Assembly: GCA_965262605.1 (NCBI GenBank) | Contig: CBDHFN010000003.1 | Location: 1,116,001-1,180,000 of the forward strand | DNA length: 64,000 bases | From: CBDHFN01 sp965262605 | Lineage (GTDB): Bacteria > Pseudomonadota > Alphaproteobacteria > JASGCL01 | Reading direction: 5' to 3' | Shown here: positions 9,804-19,039 of the stretch, one piece after another | Position numbering within the stretch: position 1 is the first letter of the stretch | Layout of the letters: each line of letters begins with the position of its first letter | Program-made: the position numbers and the translations under genes | The notes under the pieces: generated by a model | What the model was told of the DNA's origin: nothing | The model's database searches: none | What the model saw: the letters and a program-made list of their open reading frames with translations, nothing else

Positions 9804-9832
9804 AGTATATTTTATTTATATATCAATGTCAA
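9804..9832 (-). promoter_or_regulatory. Sigma-70 promoter of the signalling operon
   Basis: On the minus strand TTGACA (9827-9832), a 17 bp spacer and TATACT (9804-9809). Transcription would start near 9797, about 33 nt before the first gene of the 9764-to-2672 operon. Confidence 0.7.
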
Positions 9833-9849
9833 GAATGATTTAATTAAGT

Positions 9850-9878
9850 TTGCATATTGCGTTATTTTGTAGTATATT
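9850..9878 (+). promoter_or_regulatory. Sigma-70 promoter of sseA
   Basis: TTGCAT (9850-9855), a 17 bp spacer and TATATT (9873-9878). It stands back to back with the promoter of the signalling operon. It covers the upstream in-frame TTG at 9850, which therefore cannot be the translation start of sseA. Confidence 0.65.
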
Positions 9879-9909
9879 AACGGCTTTGATAATGATGCAA
9901 GGAGACACC

Positions 9910-10719
9910 ATGAAAAATACCATAACCGCATTTGAATTAAATGAAATATTAAACCAAGAAAATTTAATTATTATTGATTCCAGTTGGCATTTGCCCCAAG
10001 CAAAGCGCAATGCTTATCAAGAATATTGCGAATCGCATATTAAAGGCGCGATTTTTTATGACATTGACGCACATTCGCGCCAAGATACACCATTGCCACA
10101 TATGCTTTTGCCGTTTGAAGAATTGCAAATTAATATTCAAGAAATCGGCATTCAAGCTGATTCGCGCGTGGTAATTTATGATTCTGTCGGTATTTTTTCA
10201 TGCGCAAGATTATGGTATATTTTAAAATCGCATGGGTTTAAAAGCGTTCAAGTTTTAAATGGCGGTTTGCCTGCTTGGGTTGCGGGGGGATTTGCGATGG
10301 AAAAAACAATAAATAATCCCAAAGCCACAATGGAGAAAATTCTGAAAAAATCAAATTATATCAAAGATAAAAAATTCATTGATGATGCTAAAAATCATGA
10401 TAATTGGTTGATAATTGATGCAAGGTCAAGCGATAGATTCCATAGCCGAGTGCCCGAACCGCGCCCCAATACCCGAAGTGGCCATGTAGATGGCGCGATA
10501 AATATTCCGTATAATCAAGTGCTTAATGCCGATGGGTGCTTAAAAAATCCAGACGAATTACATAAAATTTTTGCGGGCAAGGAATTTGACAAAGAAATTA
10601 TCGTTTATTGTGGCTCTGGTATAACGGCTGCTGTTATATTGCTCGCGCTTGAATCAATTGGCAAACAAGCTTATTTATACGATGGCTCTTGGTCGGAATA
10701 TGGTTTAATCACTGCTTGA
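9910..10719 (+). CDS. sseA: 3-mercaptopyruvate sulfurtransferase
   Basis: A tandem rhodanese protein of 269 residues that moves sulfur from 3-mercaptopyruvate to thiol acceptors or cyanide. The first, non-catalytic rhodanese domain covers about residues 8-130 and ends with LNGGLPAW. The second has the active-site loop CGSGITA with the catalytic cysteine at about residue 234; the S-G after the cysteine is the mercaptopyruvate (rather than thiosulfate) signature. The ATG at 9910 is chosen because AAGGAG stands 5 bases before it and a promoter occupies the longer open frame. It is transcribed away from the signalling operon and its end overlaps the end of the convergent ABC-2 permease gene by 11 bp. 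Confidence 0.92.
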   Translation: MKNTITAFELNEILNQENLIIIDSSWHLPQAKRNAYQEYCESHIKGAIFYDIDAHSRQDTPLPHMLLPFEELQINIQEIGIQADSRVVIYDSVGIFSCARLWYILKSHGFKSVQVLNGGLPAWVAGGFAMEKTINNPKATMEKILKKSNYIKDKKFIDDAKNHDNWLIIDARSSDRFHSRVPEPRPNTRSGHVDGAINIPYNQVLNADGCLKNPDELHKIFAGKEFDKEIIVYCGSGITAAVILLALESIGKQAYLYDGSWSEYGLITA

Positions 10720-11473
10720 CGCGCCAGCCGATTTTTAATAAATAATATCCAAAAATCATGCAAATAAGGGTAATTGGCAGGAAAATATATAAAATGCTGA
10801 AATCAAATTGATTGAAAAACCACGCATTTTTGACATTGGTAAGTAATAAATAAATGGGATTATAATCCAATAAGAATTGATATTCTGTTAAAACGGCTTC
10901 TTTGGTAAAAAAAGTTCCCGATAATAAAAATAAAGGGGTCATTAAAATCATGTCAATGCGGGCTAAATGGTCCCATTTATCCGCCCAGAACATTGAAAAA
11001 ATTGCGATGCTGGAAAACGCGCCGATTAAAATAACAATCAAAAAATAAATATATAAAATAGCAAGCAAGCTGGGCATGGGCATGCCCAATATTAAAATCA
11101 AAATAATGACCGGCGTCGCTGTAAACAGCGCGCTGATAAGCCCATCATAATAAATAGTTAGCAACCATATAAAAGGGTGCATGGGTGATGCTAAATAATC
11201 GTCAATTACTTTTTCTAATTTATAATAAAACATGGTGTAAGCAACATGTTCATAGGCGCGCTGGCAATGTAAAATTGTCCATAAATTTAGCCCAATAATT
11301 AAAGATAATGGTTGCAAATATAAGGGGTCTTGGGTATCGCCGATATAACGAAACACAAAAATAAATAATATGGCATTTATTAAATTTACTAAGCCCCAAG
11401 TAGGAGCTTCTAATAATTCCAAAGTTTTAGCCCAGCAAATTGCTTTGAAAGTAATGAATTGTTTGCTAAGCAT
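10709..11473 (-). CDS. ABC-2 type transporter permease (second of a pair)
   Basis: A permease of 254 residues with six hydrophobic helices in the ABC-2 arrangement and the family's conserved TPLFLLSGTFF motif before helix 5. The start is set at the ATG at 11471-11473, right after the TAA of the upstream permease; a longer frame reaches 11569 but overlaps that gene and has no better signal. ABC-2 permeases export polysaccharides, lipids or drugs together with an ATPase. No ATPase gene of this type is adjacent (the nearby ATPases are LivF and LivG, which belong to another family), so the energising subunit must be encoded elsewhere. Confidence 0.85.
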   Translation of the reverse strand: MLSKQFITFKAICWAKTLELLEAPTWGLVNLINAILFIFVFRYIGDTQDPLYLQPLSLIIGLNLWTILHCQRAYEHVAYTMFYYKLEKVIDDYLASPMHPFIWLLTIYYDGLISALFTATPVIILILILGMPMPSLLAILYIYFLIVILIGAFSSIAIFSMFWADKWDHLARIDMILMTPLFLLSGTFFTKEAVLTEYQFLLDYNPIYLLLTNVKNAWFFNQFDFSILYIFLPITLICMIFGYYLLKIGWRVKQ

Positions 11474-11475
11474 GC

Positions 11476-12273
11476 TTAATTTTTTAATTTCCAACCTGAA
11501 TTTAATACTAAGATAATAATGGTGATTAAAATTAAATCTAAACTGCTTAAAACGGCGATGCCAATCCATGGGTTAGTATCGCTTGTCCCCAAAAAACCAT
11601 AACGAAACCCATCAATCATAAAGAAAAACGGATTAACATGGCTGATGACTTGCATATAATCAGGTAAGTTTTTAATGGAATAAAATGTGCCGCTTAAAAA
11701 AATCAAGGGCGTGATGAGAAAATTGACAAAAGCATTTAAATGGTCAAATTTTTGCGCCCATATCGCGCCAAATAAACCCAAAGAGCCCATCCAAAGCGAA
11801 CCTAAAACGGCAAAAGCCAAGACAAAACCAATTTTTTGTGGATATATTGGCGCAAGAAATAATAAAGGAATCCAGCAAGAAATGCCAACAAATATTCCCC
11901 GTGTGATGCCTGAAAGCAACAATCCCCCCGCCATTTCCGCCGAATTAATCGGTGGCATTAAAAAATCAACAATATTGCCTTGCACTTTGGATACCATAAT
12001 CGCCGAAGATACTGATACAAAAGAGTTATTGGCGATGGTCATAATTAAAATGCCCGGTGCTAAAAATAACTGCACTGCATTAAAATCTTCGCTTGTGCCT
12101 GTATGCTTTAACGCCAAAGAAAAAACGATAAAATATAATAAATTTGTAACCGAAGGTCCCAATAAAGTTTGCGTCCAAATATTTGTAAATCGCCTTACTT
12201 CCTTGAAATAAAGCGTGCGAAAGCCAATAAAGTTGAAGTTTTTAAATTTTAATGGTTCGTTATAGCCGTTCAT
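11476..12273 (-). CDS. ABC-2 type transporter permease (first of a pair)
   Basis: A 265-residue permease related to its downstream partner. It begins with a cytoplasmic stretch ending FRTLYFKEVRRF, the coupling region typical of YadH-like permeases, followed by QTLLGPSVTNLLYFIVF and six hydrophobic helices; the TPLIFLSGTFYS motif precedes helix 5. The two permeases likely form a heterodimeric channel. An AAAAGG ribosome-binding site stands before the ATG. The exported substrate cannot be read. Confidence 0.87.
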   Translation of the reverse strand: MNGYNEPLKFKNFNFIGFRTLYFKEVRRFTNIWTQTLLGPSVTNLLYFIVFSLALKHTGTSEDFNAVQLFLAPGILIMTIANNSFVSVSSAIMVSKVQGNIVDFLMPPINSAEMAGGLLLSGITRGIFVGISCWIPLLFLAPIYPQKIGFVLAFAVLGSLWMGSLGLFGAIWAQKFDHLNAFVNFLITPLIFLSGTFYSIKNLPDYMQVISHVNPFFFMIDGFRYGFLGTSDTNPWIGIAVLSSLDLILITIIILVLNSGWKLKN

Positions 12274-12301
12274 GGTGCACCTTTTTAATATATATGGCGT
12301 A

Positions 12302-12329
12302 TTAATACTATATTTTCATCATTATGCAA
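12302..12329 (-). promoter_or_regulatory. Probable promoter of the ABC-2 permease pair
   Basis: On the minus strand TTGCAT (12324-12329), a 16 bp spacer and TATTAA (12302-12307). Predicted transcription start is near 12295, about 20 nt before the ATG. Confidence 0.5.
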
Positions 12330-12347
12330 GAATTATTTGAAAATAAC

Positions 12348-13058
12348 TTAATGCCCGCCTTCAAGATAAGCAGCTTTAATGGCTGGATTGCTCAATAATT
12401 CTTCGCCAGTGCCAGTAAGGGTAATTTCGCCATTCACAAGCACATAGCCGCGGTGGGCTAATTTTAAAGCGTGATGGGCATTTTGTTCAACCAAAAGCAC
12501 CGTCATTTTTTTGCGTTCATTAATTTCCTTGATGGCTTGAAAAATTTGCCTGACAATAATTGGTGCTAAGCCAAGCGATGGTTCGTCAAGCAATAAAATT
12601 TTTGGCTCACTCATTAACGCGCGGGCAATGGCAAGCATTTGCTGTTCCCCGCCTGATAAAGTGCCACCACGCTGGGATTGGCGTTCTTTTAATCTTGGGA
12701 ATAAATGATAAATTTCATCAAGTTTTGCGTTGAAATTTTTGGGGTCGGCGAATAACGCGCCAAGCTGTAAATTCTCATATACCGTGAGTTTAGAGAATAT
12801 CCTTCTGCCTTCGGGGGATATTGCCAAACCTTGCTTAACAATTTCATTGGGTTTTTGGGTTGTAATATCTTTGTCATATAATTTAATTGAACCATTGCGC
12901 GCATGAACTACTCCGCAAATCGTCATTAATAATGTTGATTTTCCCGCACCATTTGCACCGATAAGCGAGACAATTTCGCCTTCGTTAACTTGGCAAGAAA
13001 CATTCTTCAGTGCTTGAATTGAACCATAAAATGAATCTATATTGGCGATATTAAGCAT
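12348..13058 (-). CDS. livF: Branched-chain amino acid ABC transporter ATPase LivF
   Basis: A 236-residue ATPase of the LivHMGF importer for leucine, isoleucine, valine or related compounds. Walker A is GANGAGKST, the signature is LSGGEQQ, and Walker B ends in LLLDEPSLGLAP, which is the usual LivF wording. The start at 13056-13058 gives MLNIANIDSFYG and follows the livG stop after one base; a longer frame would lie inside livG. It is the last gene of the liv operon, which runs livH, livM, livG, livF. Confidence 0.95.
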   Translation of the reverse strand: MLNIANIDSFYGSIQALKNVSCQVNEGEIVSLIGANGAGKSTLLMTICGVVHARNGSIKLYDKDITTQKPNEIVKQGLAISPEGRRIFSKLTVYENLQLGALFADPKNFNAKLDEIYHLFPRLKERQSQRGGTLSGGEQQMLAIARALMSEPKILLLDEPSLGLAPIIVRQIFQAIKEINERKKMTVLLVEQNAHHALKLAHRGYVLVNGEITLTGTGEELLSNPAIKAAYLEGGH

Positions 13059-13059
13059 G

Positions 13060-13845
13060 TTATTCCTCTTCCCCCAAATAAGCAGCAATGACTTTGGGGT
13101 TATTTTTGACAGAATCAGCATCACCTTCGGCAATTTTTTTGCCATAATCCAAAACAATAATGCGGTCTGAAATTTTCATAACCACGGACATATCATGCTC
13201 AATTAACAAAATGCTTACTTTATAATCATTTTTAATTTTAATTAAATATTCGTTTAATTCTAAGGATTCCTTGGGGTTTAGCCCCGCCGCAGGTTCATCA
13301 AGGCAGAGGATTTTTGGCTTAGTCGCCAAGGCGCGGGCAATTTCTAATCTTCTTTGGTCGCCATATGGTAATGAACCCGCTTCATCATCAGCGCGGTCAT
13401 ATAAACCGATTAATTTTAAAGACTCCATCGCTTCATCAACGGCATTTTTTTCGGCTTTTTTCCATGATTTTAAGCCTAATAAGCCCAAAATGCTAAAACC
13501 TGACGCGCGCATTAATTCATTATGCCTTGCGACTAAAATATTTTCCAGCACCGTCATTTTGTTAAATAAACGAATATTTTGAAAAGTCCGCGCCACTTTT
13601 GCCTTTGATGCAACCATATAAGACGGCATTTGTTCAAGATAATGTTTTTTATCGCCATGCAGCGTGATTCTGCCAATCGTGGGGGAATAAAACCCGGTAA
13701 TGCAGTTAAATAAAGTTGTTTTGCCCGCACCATTTGGTCCAATTATCGCGGTAATTTCCCCCGCCATTGCTTGAAATGATACATCATCAACTGCCGTAAT
13801 ACCGCCAAATTTCATGGTTAAATGTTCGGTTTCAAGGATAATCAT
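13060..13845 (-). CDS. livG: Branched-chain amino acid ABC transporter ATPase LivG
   Basis: A 261-residue ATPase. Walker A is GPNGAGKTT; the signature region reads LPYGDQRRLEIARAL, the LivG variant of the ABC signature; Walker B is ILCLDEPAAGLNP. The ATP-binding domain is followed by the short LivG C-terminal tail (AEGDADSVKNNPKVIAAYLG). It overlaps livM by 4 bp and ends one base before livF, so translation is probably coupled. It works as a heterodimer with LivF at the cytoplasmic face of the permease. Confidence 0.95.
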   Translation of the reverse strand: MIILETEHLTMKFGGITAVDDVSFQAMAGEITAIIGPNGAGKTTLFNCITGFYSPTIGRITLHGDKKHYLEQMPSYMVASKAKVARTFQNIRLFNKMTVLENILVARHNELMRASGFSILGLLGLKSWKKAEKNAVDEAMESLKLIGLYDRADDEAGSLPYGDQRRLEIARALATKPKILCLDEPAAGLNPKESLELNEYLIKIKNDYKVSILLIEHDMSVVMKISDRIIVLDYGKKIAEGDADSVKNNPKVIAAYLGEEE

Positions 13846-15317
13846 GATTTTTTCCCCAATAATTTACCAATCAAGGGTAATGAATTTTTTGGGGTAAAAA
13901 AGCTTACCGATGGTTCGCGGTGCGAAATTAACCCTTGGGGTCTGAAAATCATAATAACGACAAGCCCTAAACCAAAACTTACCATGCGGTATTCGGCTAA
14001 GTCGCGAAAAACTTCGGGCAGTCCGATTAAGGCAATCGCCGCCAACGCAACCCCTGTAAGCGAGCCCATGCCGCCCATTACGACAATCGCTAAGATAATT
14101 GCTGATTCAATGTAAGCAAAGCTTTCTGGGCTAACAAATCCTTGTCTTGTCGCAAAAAATGCGCCCGCAAATCCGCCCCACATTGCCGAAATTGCGAATG
14201 CCGCCAATTTGATATTCGTGCGGTTAATTCCCAATGAAGCCGATGCTAAATCATCTTCGCGAAGTGCCTCCCATGCGCGTCCAATAGGTAATTTACGAAT
14301 CCGCACGGTGAAAATCGCCACCAGCATTGCCATCGTGAAAATTAAATAATATAAGAAAATTATCCGTTGGTCTGATGAATATTCAATGCCAAAAAATTCG
14401 GCGAAACTTGGTAAACCATTTTTACCTTGGGGCGCAAACACAGCTAAGCCAAAGAAATCTGGACGCGCGATGGAGCTTATACCACCTGCACCATGTGTAA
14501 ATGAAGTCCAATTAATGATAATAACCCTGATAATTTCACCAAAACCCAAGGTGACAATGGCGAAATAATCGCCCCTTAACTTTAACACGGGAAAGCCTAA
14601 AATTAAGCCACCCAATGCCGCAAATAACCCTGATAATGGCAAGCATAACCAAAAACTTAACCCCAATGTTGTTGATAAAATCGCGTAAGTATATGCCCCA
14701 ATCGCGTAAAACGCAACATAGCCTAAATCTAATAAACCTGCATAACCAACGATAATATTTAAGCCCCAAGCCAACATGACATATGTAAATATTAAGGTGC
14801 TGACATCCAAAACATACCGATTCGCAAACGGCATAAAAGGAAGAAATAATGCAAAAATTACCACAAATATAGAAATAAATTGCGTATATTTACGCAATTT
14901 TGCTTCACGAATTTCCTTTGATTTGTCTAATTGTGCTTGGGTTATATGTCTTGAAGCCCTTGACAAGCCAATTGCCGACTTAATCGCCAATAATATTGAC
15001 CCGCCAATTAAAATTACTCGCAATAATTCAAATGGAATTGGAAACAAGAACCCCGCAACACCAATTATTATGCTTGCGCTTAAAACAGATTTATGATAGG
15101 CGTGCCTATCTAAAATTAATCCCAACCTGCCAATAACCACAAATACCAACGCCCATAATGCTTGAATATAGCGTGGTTCAATTTCAATGCCAGTTACTTT
15201 ATCAACCGCTTTAAGCGCAAGAATCGGGTATAATAAAAGACAAGAAATACCAGCAATCGCGCCCAACTCACGCAATACTTCGCCCCAATTTAATTTGCCG
15301 TTTGCCGTATTATTCAT
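13842..15317 (-). CDS. livM: Branched-chain amino acid ABC transporter permease LivM
   Basis: A 491-residue membrane protein. The C-terminal 330 residues are the LivM permease domain, with motifs such as GLNIIVGYAGLLDLGYVAFYAIGAY, GDYFAIVTLGFGEI and the EAA-like loop GRAWEALREDDLASASLG that contacts the ATPases. The first 150 residues form four extra hydrophobic helices and a charged linker, making the protein longer than E. coli LivM; such extensions are common in alphaproteobacteria. Its start shares one base with the livH stop. Confidence 0.94.
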   Translation of the reverse strand: MNNTANGKLNWGEVLRELGAIAGISCLLLYPILALKAVDKVTGIEIEPRYIQALWALVFVVIGRLGLILDRHAYHKSVLSASIIIGVAGFLFPIPFELLRVILIGGSILLAIKSAIGLSRASRHITQAQLDKSKEIREAKLRKYTQFISIFVVIFALFLPFMPFANRYVLDVSTLIFTYVMLAWGLNIIVGYAGLLDLGYVAFYAIGAYTYAILSTTLGLSFWLCLPLSGLFAALGGLILGFPVLKLRGDYFAIVTLGFGEIIRVIIINWTSFTHGAGGISSIARPDFFGLAVFAPQGKNGLPSFAEFFGIEYSSDQRIIFLYYLIFTMAMLVAIFTVRIRKLPIGRAWEALREDDLASASLGINRTNIKLAAFAISAMWGGFAGAFFATRQGFVSPESFAYIESAIILAIVVMGGMGSLTGVALAAIALIGLPEVFRDLAEYRMVSFGLGLVVIMIFRPQGLISHREPSVSFFTPKNSLPLIGKLLGKKS

Positions 15318-16222
15318 TATACTTTTTCAACCTCGGGTCTGCCCAAAATGCCAGAAGGGCGGAAAATTAAGACAATGACTAAAATTGTAAAAGCCGCAAC
15401 ATCCTTCCATTCTGCTGAAAAATATCCCGCCCAAAACGCTTCAATCAAGCCAATAATAATCCCGCCAAGCATGGCACCGGGTAATGAACCAATTCCACCC
15501 AAAACCGCAGCAGTGAAGGCTTTTAAACCAGCCAAAAAACCAATGTAAAAATTAATCACGCCATAATATGCGCTTACTAAAATTCCTGCAATTGCCGCCA
15601 AAGCCGCACCCATAATGAAAGTCAAGCTTACCGTGCGGTCAACATTCACGCCCAATAAAGCCGCCATTGTTTTATCTTGTTCGCAGGCGCGTTGTTGCCG
15701 TCCAATTGTTGTGCTGTTGATAAATTTGTTAAATATCACCATGATAATAATGGTAAAAACAATGATAAATAATTGAATATACGAAATTTTCGCGACAAAA
15801 TCGCCATCTTCCCAAATATCAAATCCGCCCAAAAACAAGGGGGGAATGGCTTTATTTCTTGCACCTTGGGCTAATTGCATATAATTTTGCAAGAAAATTG
15901 ACATGCCAATTGCCGAAATTAACGGCGCAAGCTTAAATGAATTACGCAAAGGACGATAAGCCAATCGCTCCACCGTCCAGCCATAAACCGAAGTAATAAT
16001 CACGCTAAATAATAAAACCAAAAGAATCGCCACAACAATTGGTAATCCTTGAAACGCCGTGAAAATAATTACCGCAACGAATGCGCCAATCATGTAAATC
16101 TCGCCGTGGGCAAAATTTATCATGCCAATAATGCCATACACCATGGTATAGCCAATGGCTATCAGTCCGTAAACTGAACCCAAAGTTAATCCGTTAACTA
16201 ATTGTTGTAGAAAATATGCCAT
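15317..16222 (-). CDS. livH: Branched-chain amino acid ABC transporter permease LivH
   Basis: A 301-residue permease that pairs with LivM to form the channel. The LivH wording is clear: QQLVNGLTLGSVYGLIAIGYTMVYGIIGMINFAHGEIYM at the N-terminus, with the EAA-like loop GRQQRACEQDKTMAALLG in the middle. It is the first gene of the operon and has a GGCAGGGA ribosome-binding site. No substrate-binding protein (LivK/LivJ) gene occurs on either side, so the importer's ligand specificity is not set here. Confidence 0.95.
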   Translation of the reverse strand: MAYFLQQLVNGLTLGSVYGLIAIGYTMVYGIIGMINFAHGEIYMIGAFVAVIIFTAFQGLPIVVAILLVLLFSVIITSVYGWTVERLAYRPLRNSFKLAPLISAIGMSIFLQNYMQLAQGARNKAIPPLFLGGFDIWEDGDFVAKISYIQLFIIVFTIIIMVIFNKFINSTTIGRQQRACEQDKTMAALLGVNVDRTVSLTFIMGAALAAIAGILVSAYYGVINFYIGFLAGLKAFTAAVLGGIGSLPGAMLGGIIIGLIEAFWAGYFSAEWKDVAAFTILVIVLIFRPSGILGRPEVEKV

Positions 16223-16245
16223 CCCTGCCTACTTTATTTTATGCC

Positions 16246-16273
16246 ATAATACATATATCAAATCATAATGCAA
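16246..16273 (-). promoter_or_regulatory. Probable promoter of the liv operon
   Basis: On the minus strand TTGCAT (16268-16273), a 16 bp spacer and TATTAT (16246-16251). Predicted start is near 16239, 17 nt before livH. Confidence 0.55.
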
Positions 16274-16605
16274 GATTTTTTTTTGTTTCAATTTTTTTAA
16301 TAATGCAAATGGTGTGAATAATTATTATAAACCCTGATTCTTCAAATAATATTAAAAATTATCTGCGCATTCGGAAAGTAATATTTTAAGTTTAAGGGGG
16401 GATTTTTCTCTGTGCTAGCTCTAACATCATGGCTTGAAATAGTCTTTTGACTATAAATGATTTAATTTATGATTTAATTATATATTTATTTGACTTATGA
16501 TGAAGATTAAACTATTATAAATTGAGTGTATGGTTTATTTTAATGTTATTTTTCGTAAGTTTAATTTTATATATAAACATATATATAAAATTAGAGTGGA
16601 AATAA
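16274..16605. other. AT-rich intergenic region between liv operon and RTX gene
   Basis: No open frame with coding character. The only recognisable element is the promoter at 16490-16518 facing the RTX gene; the rest is AT-rich sequence with poly-T and poly-A runs. Confidence 0.5.
16490..16518 (+). promoter_or_regulatory. Sigma-70 promoter of the RTX gene
   Basis: TTGACT (16490-16495), a 17 bp spacer and TATTAT (16513-16518). Predicted start near 16525 leaves an 80 nt leader to the first possible start (16606), or about 185 nt to the lipoprotein-type start (16711). Confidence 0.65.
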
Positions 16606-18918
16606 ATGTTTAGGTATTATTTTTTGCCAAAATTCCAACGATTAATAAAAAAAGTCGCTGAATGGGATAATTTTTGGTATAAGGCGCAACGCAACCAGAT
16701 AAGAAAAATTATGGTATCAAACAATCTCAATTTTAGCTTGTCTGTTATATCTTTAAGTTTTTTGCTGGCTTGTTCTAATTCAAAAAAATCAGAAAATATC
16801 ACATTAATTGAAGAATTATCAACTTTTGCGACAAATAATCAAGCCACAATAATTAAAGATTTTACCACTATTAAAGAGGGGCAAGCGGATGCCGTGGGTA
16901 TTTCTAATAATCAAATTGCATCTGGTGTTAAATTAAATGCCGCCGAATTAAAAAATGGTGTGATTTTCACGGGAACTATTTCAAAATCACTTAATTCTGG
17001 CGAAAATGTCAAGGTAACGCTGGGCGGTGTAAGTGTCATTGCGGTGGTTTCAGGCACAATTTGGAGTGCCGTTTTTGATTCGGATATGGTTAATATACCG
17101 AATAATTTAAATGCAGATTTAACTGCCGAAATTGTCAATATATCAGGACAGCAAGGAGTCATATTAAGCGCAACCACAATTAATAAAATTATTATTGATC
17201 AAATTGCACCAAATGCCCCAAGCCTAAAATTAAGCGCAGGTATTTCAGACGGCGCAACCCAAAGTGAAGCAATAGCCCAAACTGGTGTCGTTTTGGTTGC
17301 GGGTGAATCGGGCGCAACAATTGTCATTACGATTACGAATAATACTCAAATCATCACAAAAACTATATTATCAGCGGGCAATAATGAAACGCCCATAGTT
17401 TTAACCCAATCCGATATAACCACGCTTGGAATTGGTTTAATATCGGTAACTGCTGTGGCAACTGATGTATCTGGCAATCCGAGTTTACCTGCGAGCATAA
17501 GTTTTAATTTGACTAGTATTGTCCCGTTAAGTGCGAATCCCCCGATTATAAATGCTGTAAACATTAATGCGAATGGAAATTTAGACATAATTTTTGATGA
17601 AGCGACAATTGGCGAACTAAGCGCGGCTCTGCCCAATGATATTGTTGCCCAAAATCCGACTATGACAACAGCAACCATCAAAATTGCGGGTTTAATAACA
17701 AATAATATTAACGGATTTAATTTAACCGATTCTACGGGTAATGAAACGCATTATTTGAAACAATCCACGGCAACCGCCGATAATGATATTATAATTGGCA
17801 CTTCGGGCAATGATAATTCATTATTGGGTGGTGCTGGACGGGATATTATTTTGGGCGGTGCGGGCAATGATACTATTGATGGTGGTGCAGGGGTTGATTT
17901 TGTATTTGGGCAATCCGGGAATGATATTTTAGTATTTGATGCAACTGATGCTAAAATTGATGGCGGCGTGGGTGATGATACATTAAAAGTAAATAATGCA
18001 GCGACTTTAACCATAAATAGTGGTAATTTAATAAATATAGAGGATGTTGATGCGTCAGCGTCAAATGCTATCGTTAATATTACCGGTGATAATGGGGCAA
18101 ATATTATTATTGGTGGTCATAATAATGATATTTTAAATGGTGCTGATGGCGCCGATCAATTATCAGGTGGCGATGGAAATGATAGTATTAACGGGGGGAA
18201 TGATGCGGATAATATTTCGGGCGGCGGCGGCGATGATATATTAAATGGCGGTAATGGTGGAGATAATTTAATCGCCGAAGATGGCAATGATACGATAAAT
18301 GGCGGTAATGGCGGTGATAATTTAAATGGTGGCTTGGGTATGGATATTTTAACGGGTGGCGCGGGTGATGATAATTTAAATGGCGGTAATGGTAATGATA
18401 TATTTAATCTTGATTTATCGCTCGGCATTGATACTATCGCCGATTTTGGTGGGTCAAGCGGATTAGAAACTGATATTATGCAAATATCAGGTTTATCACC
18501 ATCAAGTGCCCCCATAGTTGCGCAAAATTCAGGGGTTATTGGCAATATTTCCCAAGCATTTACAGAAAATGATACGGATAATATAAGCATCGCCAATGCA
18601 AAATTTTATATTATTGATGTTGCGGGAGTTTTAGATTTTGATGGTATTGGCAATAATGGCGGAAATTTTGTCAATATGGACGGGGCGGGGATTATGGCGA
18701 ATTTTGTGGCATCTAATGGTAAGGCGTTTAATGCAAATGTTATTGCCAATGACAAAGCCGTGTTTTTATTCGCCAATGGTTCGGGTGAAGCGCAATTATG
18801 GTTATTTAACTCGGGTGATTCATCGGTTGATGCAACTGATTTTACTAAAATTGCGAGTTTATTAGATTCATCATTTGACTTTCGTGCATTTAATCATCAG
18901 CATATTGAATTTATTTGA
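16606..18918 (+). CDS. RTX calcium-binding repeat protein, possible lipoprotein
   Basis: Up to 770 residues. A second in-frame ATG at 16711 would start 17 residues before a lipobox-like FLLAC, giving a surface lipoprotein, but that signal would lack basic residues at its N-terminus; the longer start at 16606 supplies them but leaves the hydrophobic segment internal. After it come bacterial-Ig-like stretches (about residues 85-340), then glycine/aspartate-rich nonapeptide repeats of the GGxGxDxL type (about 395-610) that fold as calcium-binding beta-rolls, and a C-terminal domain without repeats (about 610-770). RTX proteins with a C-terminal signal are usually type I secreted; no HlyB/HlyD-type exporter is nearby. 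Likely an adhesin or surface-layer protein; no protease or lipase motif is visible. Confidence 0.85.
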   Translation: MFRYYFLPKFQRLIKKVAEWDNFWYKAQRNQIRKIMVSNNLNFSLSVISLSFLLACSNSKKSENITLIEELSTFATNNQATIIKDFTTIKEGQADAVGISNNQIASGVKLNAAELKNGVIFTGTISKSLNSGENVKVTLGGVSVIAVVSGTIWSAVFDSDMVNIPNNLNADLTAEIVNISGQQGVILSATTINKIIIDQIAPNAPSLKLSAGISDGATQSEAIAQTGVVLVAGESGATIVITITNNTQIITKTILSAGNNETPIVLTQSDITTLGIGLISVTAVATDVSGNPSLPASISFNLTSIVPLSANPPIINAVNINANGNLDIIFDEATIGELSAALPNDIVAQNPTMTTATIKIAGLITNNINGFNLTDSTGNETHYLKQSTATADNDIIIGTSGNDNSLLGGAGRDIILGGAGNDTIDGGAGVDFVFGQSGNDILVFDATDAKIDGGVGDDTLKVNNAATLTINSGNLINIEDVDASASNAIVNITGDNGANIIIGGHNNDILNGADGADQLSGGDGNDSINGGNDADNISGGGGDDILNGGNGGDNLIAEDGNDTINGGNGGDNLNGGLGMDILTGGAGDDNLNGGNGNDIFNLDLSLGIDTIADFGGSSGLETDIMQISGLSPSSAPIVAQNSGVIGNISQAFTENDTDNISIANAKFYIIDVAGVLDFDGIGNNGGNFVNMDGAGIMANFVASNGKAFNANVIANDKAVFLFANGSGEAQLWLFNSGDSSVDATDFTKIASLLDSSFDFRAFNHQHIEFI

Positions 18919-19039
18919 TAAATTTTAGCATAAATTTTGCATGAATAATTATGCACATAAAATTTTCAAAATACCAAAATTTTATTTGCAATATGTCAAG
19001 AATCAGCAGAAGCTTTAATTATAATTTTAGGAAAAAATC

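Noticed and set aside
11687..12211. 174-residue frame on the plus strand
   Set aside because: Antisense to the ABC-2 permease, whose motifs and promoter are clear; no ribosome-binding site.
17800..18400. Repeated 27 bp-like units that might be a CRISPR array
   Set aside because: The units are degenerate and encode calcium-binding nonapeptides in one long frame; there are no spacers.
18156..18596. 146-residue proline-rich frame on the minus strand
   Set aside because: It is the mirror of the glycine/aspartate repeats of the RTX gene; repeat codons read backwards give proline and serine.
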